DNA of 8,688 nt from Marinilabiliaceae bacterium (GCA_027010905.1 JALVBA010000178.1:1-8688), one strand, 5' to 3'; positions 1-5,552 are shown, counted from the stretch's first letter. Made by a program: numbers and translations. Notes: a model not told the origin generated them from the letters alone.

Positions 1-177
1 AGAGAGTATGAGCCTTTTGTTACTGTTGATGCAAGGCTACAATGGACGGCAGAAAAGTACATGCTATTTCTTGATATCAACAATCTGTTGAATAAACAGT
101 ATTTTGACATCGGCAGTGTACAACAACCCGGTATCTGGGTAAAGGTGGGTGTTAAAATCAATTTAACGTATAGGTAG
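1..177 (+). CDS. TonB-dependent receptor, C-terminal end (partial)
   Basis: The frame is open from base 1 and ends at TAG 175-177, giving the last 58 residues of a protein that starts outside the window. The translation contains the run FLDINNLLNKQYFDIGS and ends in alternating hydrophobic/polar residues (VKVGVKINLTYR). This is the usual last beta-strands of outer-membrane TonB-dependent receptors: the 'NLLNKQY' turn is very common there and the protein ends on a strand. By family knowledge it would take up a siderophore, vitamin or glycan through the outer membrane using TonB energy. The substrate cannot be inferred because the plug and most of the barrel are missing. The next gene has its own promoter and leader, so the two are probably not co-transcribed. 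Confidence 0.8.
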   Translation, partial: REYEPFVTVDARLQWTAEKYMLFLDINNLLNKQYFDIGSVQQPGIWVKVGVKINLTYR

Positions 178-288
178 TAGTTAGGAACTTGTACGAACTC
201 CTCTTACGAAAAATACGACTTCCTGTTTTCTCTTCTCTGTGCATGATTTACCTTTATAAACAATTTGATACATTTTTCAATAAAAGTT

Positions 289-319
289 TTTGATAATTAA
301 ATCAGAATGTTTATTATTG
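289..319 (+). promoter_or_regulatory. Bacteroidota-type promoter for the trpB leader
   Basis: A TTTG at 289-292 (-33 element) is followed after 19 bases by TATTATTG at 312-319, one mismatch from the Bacteroidota -7 consensus TAnnTTTG. Transcription would start near 325, about 17 bases before the leader peptide ATG at 342. The position and spacing fit the attenuator read-out downstream. No experimental start is known to me. Confidence 0.5.
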
Positions 320-341
320 TATTGGATTAAAATAGAAACAG

Positions 342-407
342 ATGTTAAACTTACTGGTTAATACTTGGTGGTGGCGTAATTCACTCATTAAACAGGTGGA
401 ACAGTAG
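342..407 (+). CDS. Trp-rich leader peptide of trpB
   Basis: A 21-codon ORF runs from ATG 342-344 to TAG 405-407. It begins MLNLLVNT, continues with three tandem TGG codons (366-374), then RNSLIKQVEQ. Three Trp in 21 residues is the hallmark of a tryptophan attenuation leader peptide. The ORF sits between a promoter-like pair (289-319) and a strong intrinsic terminator (428-459), and the downstream gene is trpB. The region before the ATG is A-rich (aaaatagaaacag) with no Shine-Dalgarno sequence, as is normal for Bacteroidota. The peptide itself is probably a read-out of charged tRNA-Trp and not a functional protein: when Trp-tRNA is scarce, the ribosome would stall at 366-374. It is too short for ordinary gene finders. 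Confidence 0.78.
   Translation: MLNLLVNTWWWRNSLIKQVEQ
354..399 (+). promoter_or_regulatory. Candidate 1:2 pause hairpin and antiterminator strand of the attenuator
   Basis: CTGGTTAAT (354-362) can pair with ATTAAACAG (387-395) in 8 of 9 positions, enclosing the three Trp codons. A short inner stem (370-374 with 381-385) is also possible. If a ribosome stalled on the Trp codons, the second strand would be free, and CAGGTGG (393-399) could pair perfectly with CCACCTG (443-449), which removes the loop and distal arm of the terminator. This second pairing uses the distal arm, unlike the classical 2:3 arrangement, so its competitiveness is uncertain. I found it by eye, with no folding energies. 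Confidence 0.45.
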
Positions 408-427
408 GGTTATATGTAAAAATATAG

Positions 428-459
428 AAAAGCCGCAGGTTACCACCTGCGGCTTTTTT
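428..459 (+). terminator. Intrinsic terminator in the trpB leader (attenuator)
   Basis: AAAAGCCGCAGGT (428-440) and ACCTGCGGCTTTT (445-457) form a perfect 13-bp inverted repeat with the 4-base loop TACC. The run of T at 454-459 follows the G+C-rich core. It lies 33 bases before the trpB ATG and 20 bases after the stop of the Trp-rich leader ORF, where an attenuator would be. It could instead simply end transcription of the upstream receptor gene, but the promoter and leader ORF in between favour attenuation. Confidence 0.85.
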
Positions 460-492
460 GGTTTATTTATTTATCGTTAATGTAATTTTATT

Positions 493-1728
493 ATGAAAGA
501 GAATTTGAATTTTACCTCATTAAGAGGTACTGATTTGCCCGACGAAAAAGGCTTTTTTGGTGAATATGGTGGACGTTTTGTTCCTCCACCATTGGAACCA
601 ATTATGGTTGAAATTGAAGAGGCATACGAAAAGATTAAAGATGACCCGGCATTTATCGAGGAGCTGCTCTACCTTCAGAGGCACTACACCGGCCGACCAT
701 CACCACTGTTTTATGCAAAGAACCTCTCAAAAGAGTTAGGTGGAGCACAAATCTATCTGAAGCGCGAAGACCTGAATCATACAGGTGCGCATAAGATAAA
801 TCACTGTTTGGGTGAGGCTATTTTGGCAAAACGGATGGGTAAGAAGAAGCTTATTGCTGAAACAGGTGCCGGCCAGCATGGTGTTGCCCTTGCCACAGCC
901 GCTGCCCTTTTGGGTTTGGAGTGTGATATTTATATGGGTGAGGTTGATATGCACAAAGAGCATCCTAATGTTACCCGAATGAAAATATTAGGAGCAAAAG
1001 TTATTCCGGTAACTCATGGTCTGAAAACTCTGAAAGAGGCTGTCGACTCAGCTTTTGGTGCTTATGTGGGTGACCCGGTAACTCAGTTTTATGCTATTGG
1101 TTCTGTAGTGGGGCCGCACCCTTTCCCAATGATGGTGCGCGATTTCCAGTCGATTGTGGGAATAGAGGCTAAGGAGCAGTTTAAGGAGATGACAGGTAAA
1201 CTACCTGATAATATTATGGCTTGTGTTGGTGGAGGTTCAAATGCTATGGGACTATTTTCAGCCTTCCTCGACGACGAAAGCGTTAAGAAATATGGTGTTG
1301 AACCGGCAGGTACAAGTTTTAAGACTGGAGAACATGCTGCAACACTAACACTGGGGAAACCGGGAATGATTCATGGATTTAAGTGCTACCTTCTGCAGGA
1401 TGAGAGTGGTGAGCCGGCTCCCGTAAATACTGTTGCCAGTGGATTGGATTACCCCGGAGTAGGGCCACAGCATAGTTATTTCAAGGATATTGAGAAGGTG
1501 AAATATGAAACCATTAACGATAAAGAAGCAATTGATGCCTTTATGAAACTTTCTCGTCTCGAAGGAATTATTCCCGCTCTTGAGAGCTCACATGCAGTAG
1601 CCTATGCTATGAAACTTGCTCCAACCCTAAGTAAGGATGAAACTATTCTGATTAACTTGTCGGGTAGAGGAGATAAGGATATCGACTATATTGTAGAGAA
1701 GTATGGTAAAGGACTCGGGATTGAGTAG
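493..1728 (+). CDS. trpB: Tryptophan synthase beta chain
   Basis: TrpB joins indole with L-serine, using PLP, to give L-tryptophan in the cytoplasm, normally as the alpha2-beta2 complex with TrpA. The 411-residue length is usual for the TrpB1 type. Visible hallmarks are the PLP lysine in HTGAHKIN (Lys101), the catalytic glutamate in ETGAGQHG (Glu123), the phosphate-binding GGGSN (246-250), a Glu in EGIIPALESSHA (Glu364), and SGRGDKD (390-396, Ser390 near the PLP ring nitrogen). The start MKENLNF gives the expected short N-terminus before FFGEYGGRFV. There is no Shine-Dalgarno sequence. Expression is probably set by the Trp-codon attenuator just upstream. In many Bacteroidales trpB leads a trpBEGDCFA operon, but here no other trp gene follows, so TrpA must come from elsewhere, or this copy salvages indole. 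Confidence 0.96.
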   Translation: MKENLNFTSLRGTDLPDEKGFFGEYGGRFVPPPLEPIMVEIEEAYEKIKDDPAFIEELLYLQRHYTGRPSPLFYAKNLSKELGGAQIYLKREDLNHTGAHKINHCLGEAILAKRMGKKKLIAETGAGQHGVALATAAALLGLECDIYMGEVDMHKEHPNVTRMKILGAKVIPVTHGLKTLKEAVDSAFGAYVGDPVTQFYAIGSVVGPHPFPMMVRDFQSIVGIEAKEQFKEMTGKLPDNIMACVGGGSNAMGLFSAFLDDESVKKYGVEPAGTSFKTGEHAATLTLGKPGMIHGFKCYLLQDESGEPAPVNTVASGLDYPGVGPQHSYFKDIEKVKYETINDKEAIDAFMKLSRLEGIIPALESSHAVAYAMKLAPTLSKDETILINLSGRGDKDIDYIVEKYGKGLGIE

Positions 1729-1780
1729 TTGAGATATTGAGTATTTGAGGAACTGAGGAATTGAGGAGCTGAGTAATTGG
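1723..1780 (+). repeat. Degenerate word-repeat tract A, copy 1
   Basis: From the trpB stop onward the sequence is built of variants of a 9-10 base word (TTGAGGAAC, TTGAGGAGC, TTGAGTATT and so on). The 21 bases at 1737-1757 match the reverse complement of 7230-7250 at 20 of 21 positions and of the + strand at 6736-6756 at about 16 of 21. It does not look coding. Confidence 0.6.
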
Positions 1781-1798
1781 TTCCTCGTTCCTCTTTTT
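1747..1798 (+). terminator. Possible trpB terminator made from a repeat tract
   Basis: GAGGAAC (1747-1753) is complementary to GTTCCTC (1787-1793), and five T follow at 1794-1798. GAGGAA at 1755-1760 can pair with TTCCTC at 1781-1786 or 1788-1793 as an alternative. The left arm belongs to a degenerate TTGAGGAACTGAG-type tract that begins at the trpB stop codon. The loop is long and the stem register ambiguous, so this is a moderate call. Confidence 0.4.
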
Positions 1799-1807
1799 AT
1801 ATCTCTT

Positions 1808-1828
1808 GTTTCATGTTGAACCTGAAAC
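1808..1828. repeat. Short inverted repeat between trpB and the DUF6132 gene
   Basis: GTTTCA (1808-1813) and TGAAAC (1823-1828) are perfect 6-base inverted arms with a 9-base loop. No T-run follows on either strand. The surrounding bases 1799-1917 hold further degenerate GGAAC-type words and no gene that I can support. Confidence 0.3.
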
Positions 1829-1917
1829 TAGGAACAGTTAACAGTCAGCAGTATTCAGTAAACGATAACAAAGCCGAAACTCGGAACAAGGAACTTGGTA
1901 TCTCAAAACCCATCTAC

Positions 1918-2109
1918 TCACTTCACTGTCCAAATCAGCCCAATAATAGCCCCCCATAATACACTTGCCCATGGATTTGAAGTTATGGGGCAACTACCGG
2001 AGTTACATCCAACATAGTAATAGTACAGATAGCCACCAGCACCACCAATAACAACTCCTATTAATGTTTTTCGTGTAAAATGCTTACCTATCTTTTGCCA
2101 CAATTTCAT
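1918..2109 (-). CDS. DUF6132 family small membrane protein
   Basis: This 63-residue protein has a basic N-terminus (MKLWQKIGKHFTRK), a first hydrophobic segment at about 16-32 rich in Gly, then the motif GCNSGSCPITSNP (34-46), and a second hydrophobic segment at about 47-61. Two membrane helices with a two-Cys loop (Cys35, Cys40) match the small Bacteroidota family I know as DUF6132, whose signature is G-C-x-S-G-x-C-P-I-T-S-x-P. Its function is not known to me. In other genomes such genes tend to lie near rhodanese, thioredoxin or sulfur-transport genes, which would suit the selenium/sulfur genes further right, but here they are on the far side of another gene. The two Cys could bind a metal or carry a sulfur species; this is inference. 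It is transcribed divergently from the gene at 2224. Start ATG 2109-2107 has no Shine-Dalgarno sequence. Confidence 0.8.
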   Translation of the reverse strand: MKLWQKIGKHFTRKTLIGVVIGGAGGYLYYYYVGCNSGSCPITSNPWASVLWGAIIGLIWTVK

Positions 2110-2152
2110 ACTCTATATTTTATTATTCTTGCCTTAATGTAAAATTTATTGC

Positions 2153-2181
2153 AGGACTTATTATATTTGTTCTGAAGTCCT
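2153..2181. promoter_or_regulatory. Inverted repeat around the -7 element of the 2224 gene
   Basis: AGGACTT (2153-2159) and AAGTCCT (2175-2181) are perfect inverted arms separated by 15 bases that contain TATATTTG (2162-2169), a perfect TAnnTTTG -7 element on the + strand. A transcript would start near 2176 and leave a 5' leader of about 48 bases. The -33 element is poor (no TTTG near 2139). The dyad over the -7 box could be an operator. A divergent -7 box (TATCTTTG, - strand, 2206-2199) may serve the DUF6132 gene. Confidence 0.4.
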
Positions 2182-2223
2182 CTTTTCTTTCAGGTGGACA
2201 AAGATAGAAAAACATCAACTGTT

Positions 2224-3474
2224 ATGAATTTACGTATCATTATTACTCTCATTACTACTTTTCTGTCAGGAACACTGTTCCACTGTGCAGAGGGGCAAAA
2301 CAGCATCTCTCTCTTTCAGAACCAACTGTCAGAAATTTTGGCAAACAGTGATGTTAATGAGAAAAAGTATCGGCTTACTTTTTTTAATGATGAGTTTAAC
2401 AGTTGGTTGACAGATAATCAGGTGAAAGCAGAGACTGTAACAGAGCCTCTGAAAGTTATTGTTACTGATGATGATATGTTTTCTGTCTATTACTACACAC
2501 AGCATGATTTGAGTGGAATTGATTATGAGTTCTTTACAAAATACCGGAATGGAGCAGGAGATATTCAGGTACATCATTTCAGCGAAATAATAAAGCTTAA
2601 CGAGAAATCCGCCGGAAAGGTGAAAGAGCCTGTAATTCGCCTTACATCAAAAATGATTACAGGAGTGAAGCTGTACGAAGTATCATTTTCCGATTCTGAT
2701 AATCCTCTTGTTTGGCAGAGGTACTCCGATTTGAAATTGAAATGTATGTTCGAGGAGATGGGTAAGGCAAGAGATGATAGTGAGAAGCTGGAAATAAACA
2801 GTTTGGTTTTAACGAGACTGAAAATAGTATGGCAATCACCGGTAATGTTTGATGACAATTTGAGTGGTATTGCACGAATGAAGACTCTGTTTACCAAAGA
2901 TAGGCAGGTGAAAATCTGTACCTATGGAATCTCCTTTAGCGACTTCTCAAACCTCTTTTATGGTGCTGTAATTGTTAAGGAGGATAAAGGAGCTGTGAAA
3001 CTCTTTCAGCTAACCGATAAATCAGATGGAATAAGGTCTCCCACACGGGCATCACTAACAACAAAAAAGTGGTATGGAGCTACATACCTCGATATCGTAG
3101 AGACTAAGTATCAGAAGAAGACCTACTACACTTTGTTGGGGTACAAGGGGCAGGATGAGTTTGTGAAAAAACGGGTTGTTGACATGATGATGTTAACAGG
3201 AGGGAAACCGCGTTTTGGAACTCCCGTCTTTAAGCAGGGAAGATACACCTATAACCGTTTGATTTTCCAATACTCGTTAGGTGCTAATATGCTGTTGCGC
3301 TACGATGCGAAGGAGAAGATGATTGTGATGGATAACCTTGTGCCATCAGAGCCTTTCTACAAAGGTGTATTCCGCTTTTACGGTCCCGACTTTTCATATA
3401 ACGGGTATGAATTTGAAAAGGGGAAATGGATTCTTCATAACAATATTGACCTGAGAAACCCGAAGAGTAATTGA
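2224..3474 (+). CDS. Conserved exported protein of unknown function
   Basis: I chose ATG 2224 over the in-frame GTG at 2194 because it puts a clean signal peptide at the N-terminus: MNLRIIITLITTFLSG, hydrophobic to about residue 19, with likely cleavage after AEG (22-24). There is no proper lipobox around Cys21 (LFHC), so it is probably periplasmic or secreted and not a lipoprotein. The mature part, about 390 residues, is soluble with no enzyme motif I recognise. The C-terminal third is the most family-like: WYGATYLDIVETK, YTLLGYKGQDE, a Met/Leu-rich stretch, MLLRYDAKEKMIVMDNLVP and FYGPDFSYNGYEFEKGKW, a pattern I associate with uncharacterised Bacteroidota proteins of 350-420 residues. Function cannot be assigned. 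A perfect -7 element at 2162-2169 inside an inverted repeat suggests separate control. A repeat tract starts directly at the stop codon. Confidence 0.8.
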   Translation: MNLRIIITLITTFLSGTLFHCAEGQNSISLFQNQLSEILANSDVNEKKYRLTFFNDEFNSWLTDNQVKAETVTEPLKVIVTDDDMFSVYYYTQHDLSGIDYEFFTKYRNGAGDIQVHHFSEIIKLNEKSAGKVKEPVIRLTSKMITGVKLYEVSFSDSDNPLVWQRYSDLKLKCMFEEMGKARDDSEKLEINSLVLTRLKIVWQSPVMFDDNLSGIARMKTLFTKDRQVKICTYGISFSDFSNLFYGAVIVKEDKGAVKLFQLTDKSDGIRSPTRASLTTKKWYGATYLDIVETKYQKKTYYTLLGYKGQDEFVKKRVVDMMMLTGGKPRFGTPVFKQGRYTYNRLIFQYSLGANMLLRYDAKEKMIVMDNLVPSEPFYKGVFRFYGPDFSYNGYEFEKGKWILHNNIDLRNPKSN

Positions 3475-3525
3475 TGGGGTTACAGGGTTAATGGTTAATG
3501 ATAAATGGTTAATGATAAATGGGTT
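3475..3525 (+). repeat. Degenerate word-repeat tract B, copy 1, with a 14-bp tandem duplication
   Basis: GGGGTTACAGGGTTA (3476-3490) is followed by two exact tandem copies of ATGGTTAATGATAA (3491-3504 and 3505-3518) and a partial third. The first 15 bases match 4025-4039 at 14 of 15 positions. The tract starts directly after the stop codon of the exported protein gene. Confidence 0.75.
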
Positions 3526-3561
3526 GAACATGTGTTGTCTATGGATGGATTGTCGATTGTC

Positions 3562-3587
3562 AGATTCTATTAATTGGTACAGAATCT
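3562..3587. repeat. Inverted repeat AGATTCT/AGAATCT
   Basis: Perfect 7-base arms at 3562-3568 and 3581-3587 with a 12-base loop lie in the 315-base gap 3475-3789. No T-run follows, so I do not call a terminator. The rest of this gap, apart from tract B and the structures at 3651-3724, holds nothing I can name. Confidence 0.35.
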
Positions 3588-3664
3588 TTAATCGGTAAAT
3601 TTTACGAAATTATATTTTGAAGGTAATTAGTGGGGCTTGTAATATTTGTAGTCAGTGATTTAAC

Positions 3665-3724
3665 TGACACTAACCCCTGAAAGGGGTTAAACAAAAATAA
3701 CCGCATGTGAAACATGTGGTGTCG
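3665..3724. other. Possible three-way-junction structure
   Basis: TGACAC (3665-3670) can pair with GTGTCG (3719-3724), five Watson-Crick pairs and one G-T. This encloses two hairpins with GAA loops: TAACCCCT/AGGGGTTA (3671-3678 with 3682-3689) and CGCATGT/ACATGTG (3702-3708 with 3712-3718). A competing hairpin GTCAGT/ACTGAC lies at 3651-3656 and 3663-3668. It may be an RNA structure in the 3' region of the - strand operon, or a palindromic repeat element. No known RNA family was recognised. Confidence 0.4.
3689..3719 (-). terminator. Possible terminator of the - strand selenium operon
   Basis: Read on the - strand, the hairpin CCACATGT-TTC-ACATGCGG (3719 to 3701) is followed by TTATTTTTGTTT (3700 to 3689). 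It lies about 70 bases after the stop of the DUF3343 gene, the last gene of the operon. The stem is 8 bp with one G-T pair and the T-run is interrupted, so termination may be partial. Confidence 0.45.
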
Positions 3725-3789
3725 AATAGAGATAAAACAAGAATCCTGAATTGGGTTCAACAACTATCCAATCCAAAGAGCCCCCAAAA

Positions 3790-4005
3790 CTACCTTACAA
3801 CAACCCGGTCATACTCAACGTCATTTTCTTTCAGCAACTCTTCTGCGCTGTTCGAATCTTCGGGTGATGTGCGTACGCAGTAGCCGCAATCGGAGCTGAG
3901 GTCGCGCGGTACAGGTATCGTCTTGCAGGTGATGTTATTCTTTTTTAAAAGATCCTGTGCCCAGATGGCATAATTGGTTGAGTGAAATAGTATTATTGCT
4001 TCCAT
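3790..4005 (-). CDS. DUF3343 putative Se/S carrier protein
   Basis: This 71-residue protein starts MEAIILFHSTNYAIWAQ, has RDLSSDCGYCVRT (34-46) with Cys40 and Cys43 in a CGYC motif, and ends in an acidic helix and VVVR. The opening 'F.ST..A..A...L' and the 'S.DCGYC' signature are those of DUF3343 (Pfam PF11823), described as a putative selenium/sulfur carrier-like family that co-occurs with selenium-trait genes. Length is typical. The likely role, inferred from family and context, is to hold or hand over Se or S as a per-sulfide/selenide on its Cys pair between the desulfurase and later steps. It is the last gene of the - strand cluster, 47 bases after the desulfurase gene, with a repeat tract in between and a candidate terminator downstream. 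Confidence 0.88.
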   Translation of the reverse strand: MEAIILFHSTNYAIWAQDLLKKNNITCKTIPVPRDLSSDCGYCVRTSPEDSNSAEELLKENDVEYDRVVVR

Positions 4006-4017
4006 TGATTAAAATGT

Positions 4018-4073
4018 TAAATGTGGGGTTATAGGGTTATATGGCTATATGGTTAATGTGTTATATGATTAAT
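4018..4073 (+). repeat. Degenerate word-repeat tract B, copy 2
   Basis: GGGGTTATAGGGTTA (4025-4039) followed by TATGGCTATATGGTTAATG-type words resembles 3476-3505. The tract fills the gap between the desulfurase and DUF3343 genes and runs into the last codons of the desulfurase gene. Confidence 0.55.
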
Positions 4074-5285
4074 TGTTTCTTTACTTTTTACTTTTGCCTT
4101 TTTACTTATTTCGTACAATGCCTCCACAGTATCATCCACCTCCTCAAACGTATTAAACACACTAAACCCAAACCGTACTGTTCCTTCAGGAAATGAGTCA
4201 AGTGATTTGTGGGATAGGGGAGAGCAGTGCAATCCGTGTCGACTCATTATCCCGTACCTATCCGATAGTTCTCCCGCTATTTCAGATACAGAGAGATATC
4301 CAATTCTGAAAGATATTATTCCGGCATTTTGTTTGTCGAATCCAAAGGTTTTAAAGCCGGGGACAGTTTCAGACGCTTTTGTCTGAAAATAGCCTGCAAG
4401 CTGCTGTTCATGTTTGCAGATATTCTCAACACCTTTTTCATTTACAAACTCTACACCCGCACACAATGCTGCAATCCCTCCAACATTCAGAGTGCCACTC
4501 TCAAACATGTCGGGTAGAAAATCGGGTTGAACAATTTCAGAAGAGCGACTGCCTGTGCCACCGGCTCTCAGTGGTTTAACTTTTTTGTAATCGAATGTGT
4601 CGGCAAAAATCAAACCTCCTGTTCCTTGAGTTCCGTATAGCCCTTTGTGTCCGGTAAAGGCATAGATATCAATTTCAGATTTTGTGATATTTACCGGAAT
4701 GTAACCACCACTCTGTGCTCCATCAACAATGAAAGTAATATTTCTATCCCTGCATATCTTACCAATTGCAGCAATGGGCTGAATAACTCCGTTAACATTC
4801 GAAACATGATTTATCACAACCGTTGAAGTATTACTTCGGATACTCTCTTTTACTCTTTGCGTATCTATCCTGCCGTTTTTGTCTGCATCCACAATAGTAA
4901 GAGAAATAGTGTCATCTGCCTCCAGCTGCTTTAGTGGGCGAATGGTACTGTTGTGCTCCATAGCCGAAGTGATAACATGGTCGCCGTGCTGAACTGTTCC
5001 TTTAATTGCGAGATTGAGAGCATCGGTAGCATTAAAACCAAATACTACTCGCATAGGATTCTTTACACCAAACATTGAGGCAAGCTGTTTACGGGCTTTG
5101 AATACAATCTCTCCAGCTTTAACCGAGAGTGAGTGTCCCGACCTTCCCGGATTGGCACCAATATTCAGTAGATAGTTGTTCTGCTCACTGATAACACTCT
5201 CCGGCTTAGGAAATGAGGTTGCGGCATTGTCGAAATAGATTGGAGGAGACTCTCCCTGCCAGATGTTTTTATCACTGTTTTTCAT
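4053..5285 (-). CDS. Class V aminotransferase, cysteine desulfurase family (EF2568 type)
   Basis: This is a PLP enzyme expected to take sulfur from cysteine, or selenium from selenocysteine, onto an active-site Cys. I start it at ATG 5285-5283 (410 residues) instead of the upstream TTG at 5303, because it gives the usual short lead to IYFDNAATSFPKP (16-28). Visible features are GANPGRSGHS (43-52), the cofactor-stacking His in AMEHNS (His111), Asp188 and Gln191 in VDGAQSGG, the PLP Lys in FTGHKGLYG (Lys214), and the catalytic Cys in SRHGLHCSPLSH (Cys354). 'FDNAAT..PKP..V' with 'GLHC.PL.H' is the EF2568/TIGR01977 subfamily, whose E. faecalis namesake lies next to a selD gene. The neighbours suggest delivery of Se to SelD via the small carriers. 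The final residues (about NHITH) are encoded inside a repeat tract, so the natural C-terminus may have been altered. Confidence 0.92.
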   Translation of the reverse strand: MKNSDKNIWQGESPPIYFDNAATSFPKPESVISEQNNYLLNIGANPGRSGHSLSVKAGEIVFKARKQLASMFGVKNPMRVVFGFNATDALNLAIKGTVQHGDHVITSAMEHNSTIRPLKQLEADDTISLTIVDADKNGRIDTQRVKESIRSNTSTVVINHVSNVNGVIQPIAAIGKICRDRNITFIVDGAQSGGYIPVNITKSEIDIYAFTGHKGLYGTQGTGGLIFADTFDYKKVKPLRAGGTGSRSSEIVQPDFLPDMFESGTLNVGGIAALCAGVEFVNEKGVENICKHEQQLAGYFQTKASETVPGFKTFGFDKQNAGIISFRIGYLSVSEIAGELSDRYGIMSRHGLHCSPLSHKSLDSFPEGTVRFGFSVFNTFEEVDDTVEALYEISKKAKVKSKETINHITH

Positions 5286-5304
5286 CGAACTTATGTATAT
5301 CAAT

Positions 5305-5322
5305 TTTCCCCCTTCGGGGAAA
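5305..5322 (-). repeat. C/G hairpin ahead of the desulfurase gene
   Basis: TTT-C-CCCC (5305-5312) can pair with GGGGAAA (5316-5322) around the loop TTC, leaving one C bulged. It lies in the 51-base gap between the yedF-like and desulfurase genes, 20 bases before the ATG. It could stabilise or process the operon mRNA. There is no clean T-run, so I do not call a terminator. Confidence 0.35.
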
Positions 5323-5336
5323 TTATAGGAGTTTTC

Positions 5337-5552
5337 TTACCTCATAACAAAAATTATTTTGTAATCATCTTCCTCCTCTGTCTTCTCAACCTTTAGATTA
5401 AAGTTCTCTAATGTACGCATTACATTTTCAAATGATGTTTCATCATCAATAAAAACTTTAAACGAGCCTGACTCCTTTTTTATTGTTTTGGTTACGTGCA
5501 TTACGGGTATAGGACAAGACAATCCGCGTGCATCTACTGTTTTGTAATCCAT
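5337..5552 (-). CDS. TusA/YedF-like sulfur or selenium carrier
   Basis: This 71-residue protein of the TusA/SirA/YedF family (PF01206) has the hallmark DARGLSCPIPVM (8-19), with carrier Cys13 in a CPxP motif at the start of the first helix. The rest fits the small two-layer alpha/beta fold: strand 2-7, helix about 14-26, strand 31-36, helix 40-50, strands 53-57 and 63-70. TusA proteins relay persulfide sulfur from a cysteine desulfurase. YedF is the relative linked to selenium metabolism. Full-length YedF of selenium clusters often carries a second, DsrE-like domain after this one; here only the TusA-like domain is present and nothing continues after the stop. Its place between yedE and the desulfurase gene argues for Se transfer. 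I avoid a gene symbol because TusA and YedF cannot be told apart firmly. Confidence 0.9.
   Translation of the reverse strand: MDYKTVDARGLSCPIPVMHVTKTIKKESGSFKVFIDDETSFENVMRTLENFNLKVEKTEEEDDYKIIFVMR

Noticed and set aside
1777..1959. 60-codon + strand open frame after trpB
   Set aside because: It lies in degenerate repeats and overlaps the DUF6132 gene on the other strand. Its composition is not protein-like.
2194..2223. GTG at 2194 as start of the exported protein
   Set aside because: It would add ten polar residues before the signal peptide. ATG 2224 gives a standard signal peptide.
3671..3689. Hairpin with GAA loop as a + strand terminator of the exported protein gene
   Set aside because: It is followed by an A-rich, not T-rich, stretch on the + strand.
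3741..3775. tRNA-like T-arm words (GGGTTCAAC) that could suggest a tRNA-Sec
   Set aside because: The best stem there is 5 bp with a 13-base loop, and no acceptor, D or anticodon arms can be built around it.
3475..4075. Repeats as a CRISPR array
   Set aside because: The units are short, degenerate and tandem, with no regular spacers.
5286..5303. TTG at 5303 as start of the desulfurase
   Set aside because: The in-frame ATG at 5285 is a better start and matches the family's short N-terminus. The extra six residues overlap the end of the hairpin region.
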